Positions 1 to 7,078 of a DNA stretch of 11,963 nt are shown here, piece by piece. The stretch's first letter is position 1. Every line of letters begins with the position of its first letter. The stretch is taken from positions 1 to 11,963 of the forward strand of contig LT636227.1 in NCBI GenBank assembly GCA_900128565.1. The letters are read 5' to 3'. Under the pieces are notes generated by a model. The model saw nothing but the letters and a program-made list of their open reading frames with translations, searched no databases and was not told where the DNA came from. The position numbers were made by a program, and so were the translations under genes. This DNA comes from Stramenopiles sp. TOSAG23-6 (taxonomy: Eukaryota; Sar).

Positions 1-105
1 TTTTTTTTTTTTTTTTTTTTAGTTTTTTTTTTCATACGAAAATTTGTACCTAACATTTTTTTTGTTTTTGGTAAAAAAATTTTGAAATATTTTTTCATAA
101 TCCAT
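1..105 (+). repeat. Introner-type intron copy, 5'-truncated by the window edge
   Basis: T-tract, then a core near 33-54 (CATACGAAAATTTGTACC) running into CCTAAC, then GAAATATTTTTTCATAATCCAT. It has the same order of parts as the other introner copies. The end at 105 is placed by the CAT ending; no AG occurs near it. Confidence 0.6.
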
Positions 106-2085
106 ATATCTGGGATTGGGGTCCTACTGATACAATGAATGCAGCCACTTTAGGTGGAAATGCTGATTTTAATACCAATCCTGAAGGCTATCGTCGTTGG
201 GTATCAGAAAATGATGTAGGAGGGAGAAGAGGACGTTTTATAGTAGGACAAGTTAATCAAGGACAAAATTTTAATGATACTTTAATACAAAATACAAGAA
301 ATTCAAGAAATTCAACTTTAAATTCAAGAAATACAACTTTGACTACTATACAAAATGATAATAATCAACACCAAGTAGGAAATAATAGTACAAATACTGC
401 TGTTAATAGTAAAAGTATTACAAAAAAATTATTAGATATTGAACGTGTAAAAGTGGAAGATGAAAGAAGACTTTGGTATGTTTTATTTTTTTTTAAAACA
501 AAAAAATCGAGTTTTTTTTTCGTACGAAATTTTGTGCCTAACAATTTTTTTTTTTTTTTTTGAAATATTTTTCCAAAATACAGGGAAGCCGCTGTTGTTC
601 GCCTCGCACGACCAAAAACGTGTCGTCAGTTACTCGGACTTGCTACTGGAGGACGATCAGGTTTATATACTGTATTTCCTCCAGCCTATGGACATGTATG
701 TTTTCAATTTTTTTTTTTAATGAATTTTTTCTTTTTTATGAAATTTTTTTTTTTTTTTTATGAAATTTTTTTTTTTTTTTATGAAAAAAAATTTTTTACT
801 AAAAATAAAAAAAATATATATGTTTCACATAAAATGGTGAAGAATCAATACAGCTTTATGCAGGTATTCAAGTGTACTGTGACATGGTAACAGATGGTGG
901 TGGATGGACATTATTGGGCTATGCAGAGGAAGGAGAGTTGGGTAATAAATTAGGAGTATCTAATGGCCAATATGTATGTTTTCATCATATTTTTTTTTTT
1001 TAAATTTAAAATTTTTTCGTACGAAAATCTGTACCTAACAAATATAAAAAAAAAATCAAATATTTCTTTTAAAACAGGAACCTTTAGTACGTAGAGGTTC
1101 TGCCAATATAAATTCATTATGGTTAGTTCAAAGTAGTAAAGAAGCTGCATGTACGTTTTTTTTTTTTTTTAACAAAAAAATCAAATTTTTTTTTTTCAAA
1201 AAATTTTGTACCTAAGGAATTTTTTTTTGAACTATTTTTCAAAATATATTTAGTTGGTCTTTCGACTCTTCTTCTAAAAATGCTAAACAATCGACTTTCA
1301 ATAGTACAAAAGTACCTACTTCGGACATAACGTCGTATCACTTTGCTGCTAAATTTAATGTACGTTTTTATTTTTTTTTTAAATTTGAAATTGAATTTTT
1401 TTTTCATAGTAAATTTCATACCTAACAAAAACATTTCAAAAAAAAAATATTTTTCCAAAATACATATCCCTAATCCTGAATTGCAAACACTTGCACCAGC
1501 AAATAGTATTAATGCTTGTAATAGTGCAGCGTTTTCACCTGTGGATGTAACTTGTATTAGCAAAGAAAAATGTGGTATTCCAAAAAAAATGTACGTTTTT
1601 TTTTTTTCAATAATTTTTTTTTTGTAATTGTTTTTTTTTTGTAGTGAATTTTGTACCTAACAAATTTTTTAAATATTTTTTAAATATTTTTTCATAGTAT
1701 ATGTACACTGGGACAAATTCTCTTGGAGTTTGTTATGGTCATGCCTATGGACTCGTCTCTGATTCTAAGAAATCAAAAGAAAAAGTATGTTTTGATTGTA
1801 CCGTTTTGTCTATTTTTTTTTTTTTNTTTTTTTTTNGTTTTTTTTTGGTTTCGTACGAAATTTCGTACCTAACAAAAAAAATCAAAAAAAAAAAATGAAA
1901 TATTTTTCACAATATAGGATAAAGGTACAATTAACTGTGACTTGAAAATTTCAGATACTGGAAAAGATCGAACTGCAATTTATATGGGCTTAGATAAAAC
2001 AAAAAGTTGTTCTGGAGTAAAAACTGATCGAAAAGGCAAAGAATCTGGACCAAAGCCATCAACAATTGGTTTCTGGGTACGATAG
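106..2085 (+). CDS. Fibrinogen/intelectin-like C-terminal domain protein, 5'-partial, eight visible exons
   Basis: Probable extracellular lectin-like or adhesive protein; the ligand is unknown. Exons that keep one frame: 106-475, 584-695, 836 (or 854)-973, 1078-1150, 1253-1359, 1466-1590, 1703-1784 and 1918-2085 (TAG stop). The first exon encodes an Asn/Thr-rich linker (repeats such as RNSRNSTLNSRNTTL). The domain starts in exon 2 with CRQLLGLATGGRSGLYTVFP, followed by VYCDMVTDGGGWTLLGYAEE, the hallmark Cys-Asp-Met...Gly-Gly-Trp motif of fibrinogen-related domains. Later pieces include LGVCYGHAYGLV and a C-terminal IGFWVR. Cysteines occur throughout, as in secreted domains. No signal peptide is visible because the 5' end lies outside the window. 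An ATG at 135 is in frame, but the open frame extends upstream of it. The family call is firm at the motif level; fibrinogen versus intelectin subtype is not resolved. Exon edges at 835/853, 1252 and 1702 are inferred from frame only. Confidence 0.75.
476..583 (+). repeat. Introner-type intron, canonical GT-AG
   Basis: Begins GTATGTTTTA, core CGTACGAAATTTTGTGCCTAAC, ends TTTTTCCAAAATACAG. It splits a Trp codon (TG|G) and joins in frame, so the 3' end is a normal AG. Confidence 0.75.
696..835 (+). repeat. Intron with T/A tandem repeats, border ambiguous (GT-AT at 835 or GT-AG at 853)
   Basis: Starts GTATGTTTTC after exon GGACAT. The interior holds about three tandem units of TTTATGAAA plus a long T-run (about 735-790) and lacks the palindromic core. 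Ending at 835 gives CAT|GGT; ending at the CAG at 853 gives CAT|CTT. Both are in frame. Confidence 0.6.
974..1077 (+). repeat. Introner-type intron, canonical GT-AG
   Basis: GTATGTTTTC start, core CGTACGAAAATCTGTACCTAAC, end TTTCTTTTAAAACAG. Phase 0, TAT|GAA. Confidence 0.75.
1151..1252 (+). repeat. Introner-type intron, non-canonical 3' border
   Basis: GTACGTTTT start; a partial core ending GTACCTAAG, one base off the usual CCTAAC; end CAAAATATATTTA. The nearest AG (1252-1253) would shift the frame. Joining in frame requires one shared G (GT...TA, or TA...AG), giving Cys then TGG TCT TTC. Confidence 0.6.
1360..1465 (+). repeat. Introner-type intron, GT-AT border
   Basis: GTACGTTTTT start, diverged core with CATACCTAAC, end TTTTTCCAAAATACAT. 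Exon AAT joins ATC CCT in phase 0. The first downstream AGs (in CACCAG and AATAG) are out of frame, so a normal GT-AG reading fails. Confidence 0.65.
1591..1702 (+). repeat. Introner-type intron flanked by a 6-bp direct repeat ATGTAC
   Basis: ATGTAC occurs at the 5' border (1589-1594) and again at the 3' border (1701-1706). Removing one copy with the element restores the frame (AAA ATG TAC ACT). The AG at 1697 is out of frame. The core has GTACCTAAC. Confidence 0.65.
1785..1917 (+). repeat. Introner-type intron, canonical GT-AG, full palindromic core
   Basis: GTATGTTTTG start, core CGTACGAAATTTCGTACCTAAC, end TTTTTCACAATATAG. Phase 0, AAA|GAT. Two undetermined bases (1826, 1836) lie in its T-tract, so the length is uncertain. 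Confidence 0.75.
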
Positions 2086-2093
2086 TGTGTACT

Positions 2094-2130
2094 AGGGTTA
2101 GGGTTAGGGTTAGTGTGTAGTAGGGTTAGG
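2094..2130 (+). repeat. Interstitial telomere-like TTAGGG repeats
   Basis: Three consecutive TAGGGT units, a short interruption containing GTGTGTAG, then more TAGGGTTAGGG. Related short runs occur at about 2450-2465, 2914-2926 (as CCCTAA) and 5093-5106. Confidence 0.8.
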
Positions 2131-2235
2131 GTTTCTAGATATACAATTTCAAATTGTGTTTCAAATTATTTTCACAATAATAAAAAATACAATTTTTTCA
2201 TTTTTTTTTTTTTTTGTGTGTTTTGACCTACTAGT

Positions 2236-2279
2236 GAAGAGTCAATAATTTTGAATTCAAAATCAAAGGCGGCCTCTTC
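2236..2279. repeat. Nested inverted repeats with a 16-bp perfect palindrome
   Basis: ATTTTGAATTCAAAAT (2248-2263) is a perfect palindrome. It lies between GAAGAG (2236-2241) and its complement CTCTTC (2274-2279). Confidence 0.7.
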
Positions 2280-2287
2280 GCAATCCA

Positions 2288-2310
2288 AAATATTAGACAG
2301 TCTAATATTT
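2288..2310. repeat. 23-bp palindrome, 11-bp arms
   Basis: AAATATTAGAC, one spacer base, GTCTAATATTT. Part of the arm (AGACAGTCT) recurs just downstream at about 2313-2321. Confidence 0.75.
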
Positions 2311-2364
2311 GTAGACAGTCTTAAAAAATTAACCGTATTTCGTGTTGTTACCGGGTAATTTCTT

Positions 2365-2440
2365 CCGTTATTTTTAACGGTTTTTTTTTACTACCCGTAT
2401 GGGTATCCAACGATATTTTTTTAACTACCCGTAGGGGTAG
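2365..2440. repeat. Run of short hairpins (CCGTTA/TAACGG and two TACCC/GGGTA)
   Basis: CCGTTA-TTTT-TAACGG (2365-2380) is followed by nine T. Then come TACCC-GTAT-GGGTA (about 2392-2405) and TACCC-GTAG-GGGTA (about 2426-2439), two near-identical small hairpins. Confidence 0.6.
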
Positions 2441-3028
2441 AAGAAAAAGAGTTAGGGTTAGGGGTAGAAGAAAAAGAGTTGACAGAAGAACAAGATGAGA
2501 TTGTCAGTGAATGGAATGATCTTTTATCCTTGTGTACTGCTATTGCTTTGTTTTATTATGATCTCACACATGTCCGTTTCAAAATTGAATATTGTACCAA
2601 AATGAGAAAAAAAACAATTCAAAACATTCAATCTTTTGAATTTCACTTTTTTTTTTTTTTTTTAAATTCCTAACGATTTTTTTATTCATTATTTTCACAC
2701 AATACATGAAAAGACAACTAAATTTAATGAATTAGAAGAAAATCATAGTAGTATAACTGAAATATTACAAAAACATTGTTCAACACATTCTAATAATATT
2801 GATGATGAATATTTCAATACTGATAATAATAATAATTATATTAATGATGATAATGACCTAGTACTATCTAGTCAATCGATATCTACTAGTTTTTCAAAAC
2901 ATACGAAACATACTAACCCTAACCCTCATAATAGGAAAAATACTAAACATAACCCTCATAATACAAAAAATACTGAGTTTCGAAATAAAGTTATAAATTT
3001 AGTACAATCATCCACAGACTCGGAATAA
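2425..3028 (+). CDS. Unknown Asn/Asp-rich protein, 3' part only
   Basis: Not recognised. Two exons, 2425 (open-frame limit, after an in-frame TAA)-2571 and 2708-3028, joined in frame across an introner-type intron. There is no ATG in the first exon, so either an upstream exon is not identified or the gene is 5'-truncated. The first exon starts with a 27-bp tandem duplication (VEEKELGLG then VEEKELTEE), continues with IVSEWNDLLSLCTAIALFYY, and ends in His (CAT). The second exon is low complexity, with Asn/Asp runs and two NPHN segments. A CCCTAACCCT run is translated as NPNP. AATAAA overlaps the TAA stop (3024-3029). The coherent frame across the intron is the main evidence that it is coding. 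Confidence 0.45.
2434..2480 (+). repeat. 27-bp in-frame tandem duplication containing TTAGGG
   Basis: GGGGTAGAAGAAAAAGAGTT occurs at 2434 and 2461, separated by AGGGTTA, giving a 9-codon period. Confidence 0.8.
2572..2707 (+). repeat. Introner-type intron, diverged 5' half
   Basis: Starts GTCCGTTTC after ACACAT. It holds a long T-run, then TTCCTAACGATTTTTTT, and ends TTTTCACACAATACAT. CAT|GAA is in frame (GT-AT, with the repeat ACATG at both borders). An AG at 2713 is also in frame. The palindromic core is largely lost. Confidence 0.6.
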
Positions 3029-3231
3029 ATGTAGTACAAACATTAACAAGATCATCAAAGTCTTTTTAAGATTTCGTGTAGTGGTAGACCATTGTATATT
3101 ATAAAAAAGAATTACTATATAATGGTGATATAAAATGTATATAATATAAGACAATCTCTCTCTTTCTTTCTCTTTCTCTCTCTCTCTCCACGTCTCCTTT
3201 TCTTCGTTTACACAAAGTATTCTTTGATTTC
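3029..3231. other. Convergent intergenic spacer with CT microsatellite
   Basis: Lies between convergent gene ends. TC/TTTC microsatellite at 3155-3188. No further gene seen. Confidence 0.7.
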
Positions 3232-4648
3232 TTACTGAAGAAAGTAGGAAAGAATAATAGGAACAAGCACAGACACAAAACAAATCACATTAATACTACT
3301 TCCATTTGGTGGTGTTGCAGGTGGTGTTGCAGGTGGTGTTGCTGGTGGTGTTGCTGGTGGTGTCGCTTCTGGTGTTGCTGCTGGTTGTCCTGCTGGTGGT
3401 GTTGCTGCTGGTTGTCCTGCTGGTGGTGCTGGTGGTGCTGGTGGTGTTGCTGGTGGTGCTGGTGGTGTTGGTGCTGGTGTTGCTGGTGGTGGTGCTGGTG
3501 GTGTTGGTGCTGGTGTTGCTGGTGGTGGTGGTGCTGGTTTAAGAACACCAGCAGCAGCAGCAGCAGTAGCACCACGAGCAGAAACAGCACTTCCAGGACC
3601 AAGAGCACCACCACCACCATACATATCAGCATCACAAATACCACCAATAGTAAGACTTCTCACTTCTGAAACATCTATCGAATCATCTGTCATTCTTTCG
3701 TACACCTTCCTTGCACAGTCGGCCCAATCGACTCGTCCCCAAACATCCAAAAGTCCAAAAAAAGCCTTAGTGTATGTACTGTGAATAAATATTTCACAAC
3801 ATAAATCGTTAATTTAAAAACAAACACGACAGGTGGATTGTGTAGGGGAAAAAATATATGAGCAATACTTTTGAGATTCGAATTTCAAAATGAATGTTGA
3901 AAACATACCAGGACCATCATTGCCACGACCATACCCCTGATAATAATCTTTTGCTGTAACCATTGGTCGTTTATTTTTAACAAAGGTGTAAGCTTCTTCT
4001 TTAGTTACGTTAAATCGGCTCATCAAATAAGCAAGTACAATTACTGTAGAACGATCATGTCCTTGCATACAACAAACCAATACTTTTTTATTTGAGCTAC
4101 GTGCTTTATCAATAAGATTCATTGCACTCTCAAATTTGTCAGATTGTTCAAAAAAAGAAGCAACGGTGATATCTGACATATCAATATTATAAGTCGCTTT
4201 TTCGAATGTGATATCAACAACTTTTCCCTTTTGTATAGCAGCATTAAATGATTCACTTTTACCAAGCTCTTCATCACCAGTTTCTCCTCTTGTAGCAGCA
4301 ACAATTCCAATGTACTCCTGTATTGTGAAATTGTTGTTCAATAATTATGAAACAATGAATAATATTTGTTGTGGAAAAATATATCAAAAAATAATTTTCA
4401 AATTAATACGAAACACATACAGGATTATACTCAACATTAGCACATCTACCTAAGTGAAGAAAATGTAATATTTCCGTGAAAGGAGGCTCATCGAGTAAAA
4501 TTCGTGTCAATTCTTCAATACTTCTCTTTGCGACTCCTGCATTTTGTATCTCATATCGAATTGCGTCATCGTCCGACCCAACATCAGCGGCATATGTATA
4601 TGTAATACACATTGCAACAACCACGATAATTCCATATTGAAGTTTCAT
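3232..4648 (-). CDS. Secreted, probably GPI-anchored dual-specificity-phosphatase-like protein
   Basis: Complete, 385 residues in three exons: 4648-4421, 4317-3935 and 3778-3232. Residues 1-20 form a signal peptide (MKLQYGIIVVVAMCITYTYA). The DSP-like domain (about 77-203) has the catalytic loop VCCMQGHDRS (157-166), with Cys159 and Arg165 fitting C-x5-R. The His that normally precedes the Cys is Cys158. It continues into the family's TVIVLAYLM helix and EEAYTFVKNKRP. A linker with LLDVWGRVDWADC follows, then an Ala/Thr/Pro stalk of PATPP-type repeats (about 285-361), and a tail of NGSS plus hydrophobic VICFVSVLVPIILSYFL, typical of a GPI-attachment signal. Known for the family: Cys-dependent phosphate ester hydrolysis. 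Inferred: surface display outside the cell, with unknown substrate. The second intron uses GTATGG at 3934 in phase 2; the paralogue has the same site. Confidence 0.85.
3307..3537 (-). repeat. Pro/Thr/Ala tandem repeat encoding the stalk
   Basis: Degenerate repeats of CCACCTGCAACA type on the minus strand. The same unit occurs on the plus strand in the paralogue (about 5690-5775), so the two tracts are inverted relative to each other. Confidence 0.85.
3779..3934 (-). other. Intron 2 of the phosphatase-like gene (GT-AG)
   Basis: GTATGGTCG start, TTATTCACAG end, phase 2. It lacks the introner core. The position matches the intron at 6541-6751 of the paralogue (DYYQ-G/S then T). Confidence 0.65.
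4318..4420 (-). other. Intron 1 of the phosphatase-like gene (GT-AG)
   Basis: GTATGTGTTTCG start, TTTCACAATACAG end, phase 0, no intact palindromic core. The position matches 6009-6114 in the paralogue, so it is ancestral to the pair. Confidence 0.85.
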
Positions 4649-4965
4649 TTTGTTTTGAATGTAATAGAATAGTCAATAGAGTATCCAATGTTATATAGAA
4701 TCAAAAGCGTTTTCTTGTTTACGACGAGTAAAACAATAAAACGTATCCTACAAACAAAGATGCACCAGAAAACAAACAACAACGCGAAAAAAAATTCAAA
4801 ACAAAATTCAAACTTTTTTTTTTTCTTGAGCGTATTTTTTCAACAAACACGAAATCAAATCGAAATATAAAATATAAAAATCATAAAATATAAAANTAAA
4901 TTCGTTTGGACAAAAAAAAATTATGATAAAAATTTTACTACTAGATTTTAGTACAAATTATTTCT
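4649..4965. other. AT-rich spacer, no gene seen
   Basis: 5' flank of the phosphatase-like gene and 3' flank of the orphan exon. A-rich, one undetermined base (4896). The plus-strand open frame here is low-complexity Lys/Asn and not convincing. Confidence 0.6.
4691..4697 (-). promoter_or_regulatory. Possible TATA-like box
   Basis: TATATAA on the minus strand, about 43 bp upstream of the ATG at 4648. Such matches are easily due to chance in this AT-rich DNA. Confidence 0.2.
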
Positions 4966-5270
4966 TTATTCCATTTTTTTCTTATTATTCTTATTATTCA
5001 TAGTTAATAATGTATGTAAACCATCATTTGAAAGAAGAAAATCATTCATTGGATCTAATTCATCATAAGATTCATCACTATCATAATGAATACTAGGGTT
5101 AGGGTTTTTTTTTTTTTCAAAATTTTTTTCAAAATTATTTTTTTTTTCATTATTTCGTGTCATTGAATCAAATGTAGATTCATATTTTGTATTTGTACTT
5201 TTATTTGATACTTGACTTCTATTTGTCATACTTTTTAAAAAATGAATTCTATTTGTACTTATATCTTTTG
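4966..5270 (-). CDS. Orphan C-terminal exon of an unknown gene, or a remnant
   Basis: An open frame ending with TAA at 4966. Its composition looks coding: SNKSTNTKYESTFDSMT, then a Lys/Asn/Phe stretch, NPNP from a CCCTAACCCTA run, then acidic YDSDESYDELDPMNDFLL and NDGLHTLLTMNN. It is not recognised. No start codon or 5' exon is visible. To the right, the frame runs antisense into the coding exon of the plus-strand gene that begins at 5275, so the upstream residues (to an ATG at 5313) are probably a shadow. It may be a real last exon whose upstream part was lost by rearrangement, or a pseudogene fragment. Confidence 0.35.
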
Positions 5271-5274
5271 CCAG

Positions 5275-6953
5275 GGAGCTCGAATGTGAGTAAGAAAAAA
5301 ACATTTTGGACAAAACAAAAAGTACTTATACTCGTTGCGACTGTTCTTGTAATTGCTATAGCTTTTGGTATTTTGATTCCACTAGTGTTTCTAAAGAAGA
5401 ACTCACAGTCAACAAAAATTCCTGTAAAACTAACTTATCCAGGCACATATGATGGTGACGATAAAGAAAAGTATACCCCTCTAAAGAAAAAAATCGTAAA
5501 TGCGGTGGAAAAATATGGAGATTCTGTAGTTAATGGAATTGAAGGTATTTCAGTGGAGGCTGGTTCAATTATTGTGAGATGTACTGTTTCAAGAAGTAAG
5601 AGTAAAGGACCAGTAGACCCCAAAGAGTATCAAAAGAAACTGGGGAACACAACAGGCGCAGAGCAAACTACACCAGCTCCATCACCACAAACACCACCTG
5701 CAACACCACCACCTGCAACACCACCTGCAACACCTGCAACACCACCACCTGCAACACCACCTGCAACACCACCACAACCACAACCACAACCACCACAACC
5801 AAGTGTTGCAGGATCAAACCAAACAATTGAAGATGAAATAAAAAATGCCGTTTATCCAGTAATCGAAAGTGATGCAGATTTCAATCAACGAGTAGGAGGA
5901 CTTTCTGATGAACAAGCTGCTATAGCACTGGCTAAAAGGTTTCCTGAATCTTCGACAATATTACCTTTTCTAGAATTAGGTAGATGTCCTGATGTTAAGT
6001 ATACGAAAGTATGTGTTAGTATGATTTTGATTTTTTTTACTAAGATTTTTTTTTTTCCATAACAAAAAATCATTAAGTATTTCACAAATTTTTAAATATT
6101 TTCTGAAAAAACAGGATTACATAGGAATTATTGCTGCTACTCGTGGAAAAAAACATCGAACATTTGTTACTGCTATAGAACAAGGTTTACTTGATATTAC
6201 ATTTGGAAAAGCATCTGATAACGATCTAGATGATGTAACAATCGCTTCTTTTATTGAAGAATCTCAAAAATTTGAGGCTGCAATGAATCTTATTGATAAA
6301 GCACGTGTATGTTTTATTTTTATTCAATTTCGGATTTGTTTTTGTACGAAATTTCGTAATTGACAAATTTTATAAAACAAAATATTTTTCCACAATATAT
6401 GCACAAGGAAAGAAAGTATTGGTTTGTTGTATGCAAGGACTTGCGTATTTGATGAAAACATTTGACGTAACAAAACAACAAGCTTATAAGTTTGTAAAAA
6501 GTAAAAGACCAAAAATTACGGTAAAAGATTACTATCAATCGTATGGTTTAGATAATAATACTGATTGTACGTTTTCATCATTCACTTCAACATGTGAAAA
6601 TCAAATGTCTTTTTTAAATGTCTTTTTCAAATGTCTTTTTTTAAATGTCTCATTCTTAATTTCATATTATATTCCATAAATAATCCAAATCGCGTATTTG
6701 TTATAGGTTTTTATACTAACAATTTATATTCGGATATATATTTATTCATAGTACATGGACTTCAGATTTATCAGGACTTTTGGATATTTGGCCACGAAAC
6801 AATTGGGCCGGATGTGCCCTTTTATTGTATCAGGCAAATAAAGAGATTATTCAAATTCGATTAAAAGACCAAAAATTGCGTAAACTCCAATATCCAAGGC
6901 GTACTAAAGGTGTTGCTCCTAAAATTGAAAATGTTTGTGCCGGATTGCTTTGA
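5275..6953 (+). CDS. Membrane-anchored paralogue with a broken phosphatase signature, 5'-incomplete
   Basis: Exons 5275-6008, 6115-6306, 6401-6540 and 6752-6953 (TGA). No ATG is present, so the first exon is missing or unidentified; GCCAG at 5270-5274 could be its 3' splice site. Order: basic KKKTFWTKQK; a single hydrophobic segment (VLILVATVLVIAIAFGILI) giving a type II anchor; a globular part with VEAGSIIVRCTVS, reminiscent of SEA-type domains but unproven; a PATPP stalk; then a region matching the secreted paralogue (FLELGRCPDVKY, IAATRG, FEAAMNLIDKAR, VLVCCMQG, AYKFVKSKRP, GLLDIWPRNNWAGC). The catalytic loop jumps from CCMQG straight to LAYLM: the eight residues with the invariant Arg are missing, so phosphatase activity is not expected. 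It may act as a binding pseudophosphatase or be decaying. The stalk precedes the domain here and follows it in the paralogue. Confidence 0.72.
5664..5800 (+). repeat. Pro/Thr/Ala stalk-encoding tandem repeat
   Basis: Repeats of CCACCTGCAACACC and then CCACAACC type, encoding PATPP and PQPQP; related to the inverted tract at 3307-3537. Confidence 0.85.
6009..6114 (+). other. Intron 1 of the pseudophosphatase gene (GT-AG)
   Basis: GTATGTGTTAG start, CTGAAAAAACAG end, phase 0. Shared position with the paralogue; no introner core. Confidence 0.8.
6307..6400 (+). repeat. Introner-type intron absent from the paralogue
   Basis: GTATGTTTTA start, core TGTACGAAATTTCGTAATTGAC, end ATATTTTTCCACAATATAT. 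Joining CGT to GCA CAA GGA keeps the exact length of the paralogue (AR-SSN-KK versus AR-AQG-KK), implying GT-AT. An in-frame AG at 6412 would drop four residues relative to that joint. Confidence 0.7.
6541..6751 (+). other. Intron 3 of the pseudophosphatase gene (GT-AG) with tandem repeat
   Basis: GTATGGTTTAG start, TTTATTCATAG end, phase 2, position shared with the paralogue. Holds about four tandem units of AAATGTCTTTTTT (6602-6650). Confidence 0.65.
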
Positions 6954-7014
6954 AGATCTTAAAGCACTTGTAGCAGAAAGTGGATTAACTGAGGCACATG
7001 CAAAAGTGGAATGA
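6865..7014 (+). pseudogene. Second-frame coding-like tail after the pseudophosphatase gene
   Basis: In the +1 frame relative to the gene's last exon, 49 codons are open to TGA at 7012-7014. The later part (DCFEDLKALVAESGLTEAHAKVE) looks like ordinary globular protein and continues past the gene's own stop. It could be the original C-terminus displaced by a frameshift, or chance. Family not recognised. Confidence 0.3.
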
Positions 7015-7078
7015 TGGGGTAAAAAAATATTATTATTTCTGAATTCAACCTACTATAAAAAAAATTTATTTTTTTTGC

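Larger units (their letters stand above)
2086..2424. other. Intergenic region with interstitial TTAGGG repeats and palindromes
   Basis: Between gene ends at 2085 and an open frame from 2425. It holds TTAGGG-type repeats (about 2094-2130), then a dense set of inverted repeats (see separate entries), and a T-rich run at about 2200-2215. No protein gene is seen. Confidence 0.6.

Noticed and set aside
460-1627. Phe- and Lys-rich open frames across the T-tracts on both strands
   Set aside because: They are translations of intron poly-T/poly-A; the real exons continue in other frames on either side.
1785-1917. U12-type AT-AC intron identity for the family
   Set aside because: The AT...AC reading is only one of several shifts allowed by the border repeat, and neither the ATATCC start nor the TCCTTAAC branch site of known U12 introns is present.
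2365-2389. Hairpin plus T-run resembling a bacterial intrinsic terminator
   Set aside because: The window is clearly eukaryotic; kept only as part of the palindrome cluster.
3306-3669. Plus-strand and alternate-frame open frames over the Pro/Thr/Ala repeat (Val/Leu, Trp/Cys or Gln/His rich)
   Set aside because: Period-3 repeat shadows of the minus-strand stalk; only that frame joins the phosphatase exons and ends in a GPI-like tail.
4688-4870. Plus-strand 60-codon open frame
   Set aside because: Lys/Asn low complexity in the upstream spacer of the minus-strand gene; no support from context.
5270-5290. Vector or linker junction at the GAGCTC site
   Set aside because: A single 6-bp restriction-like site is expected by chance; flanking sequence reads as coding on the plus strand.
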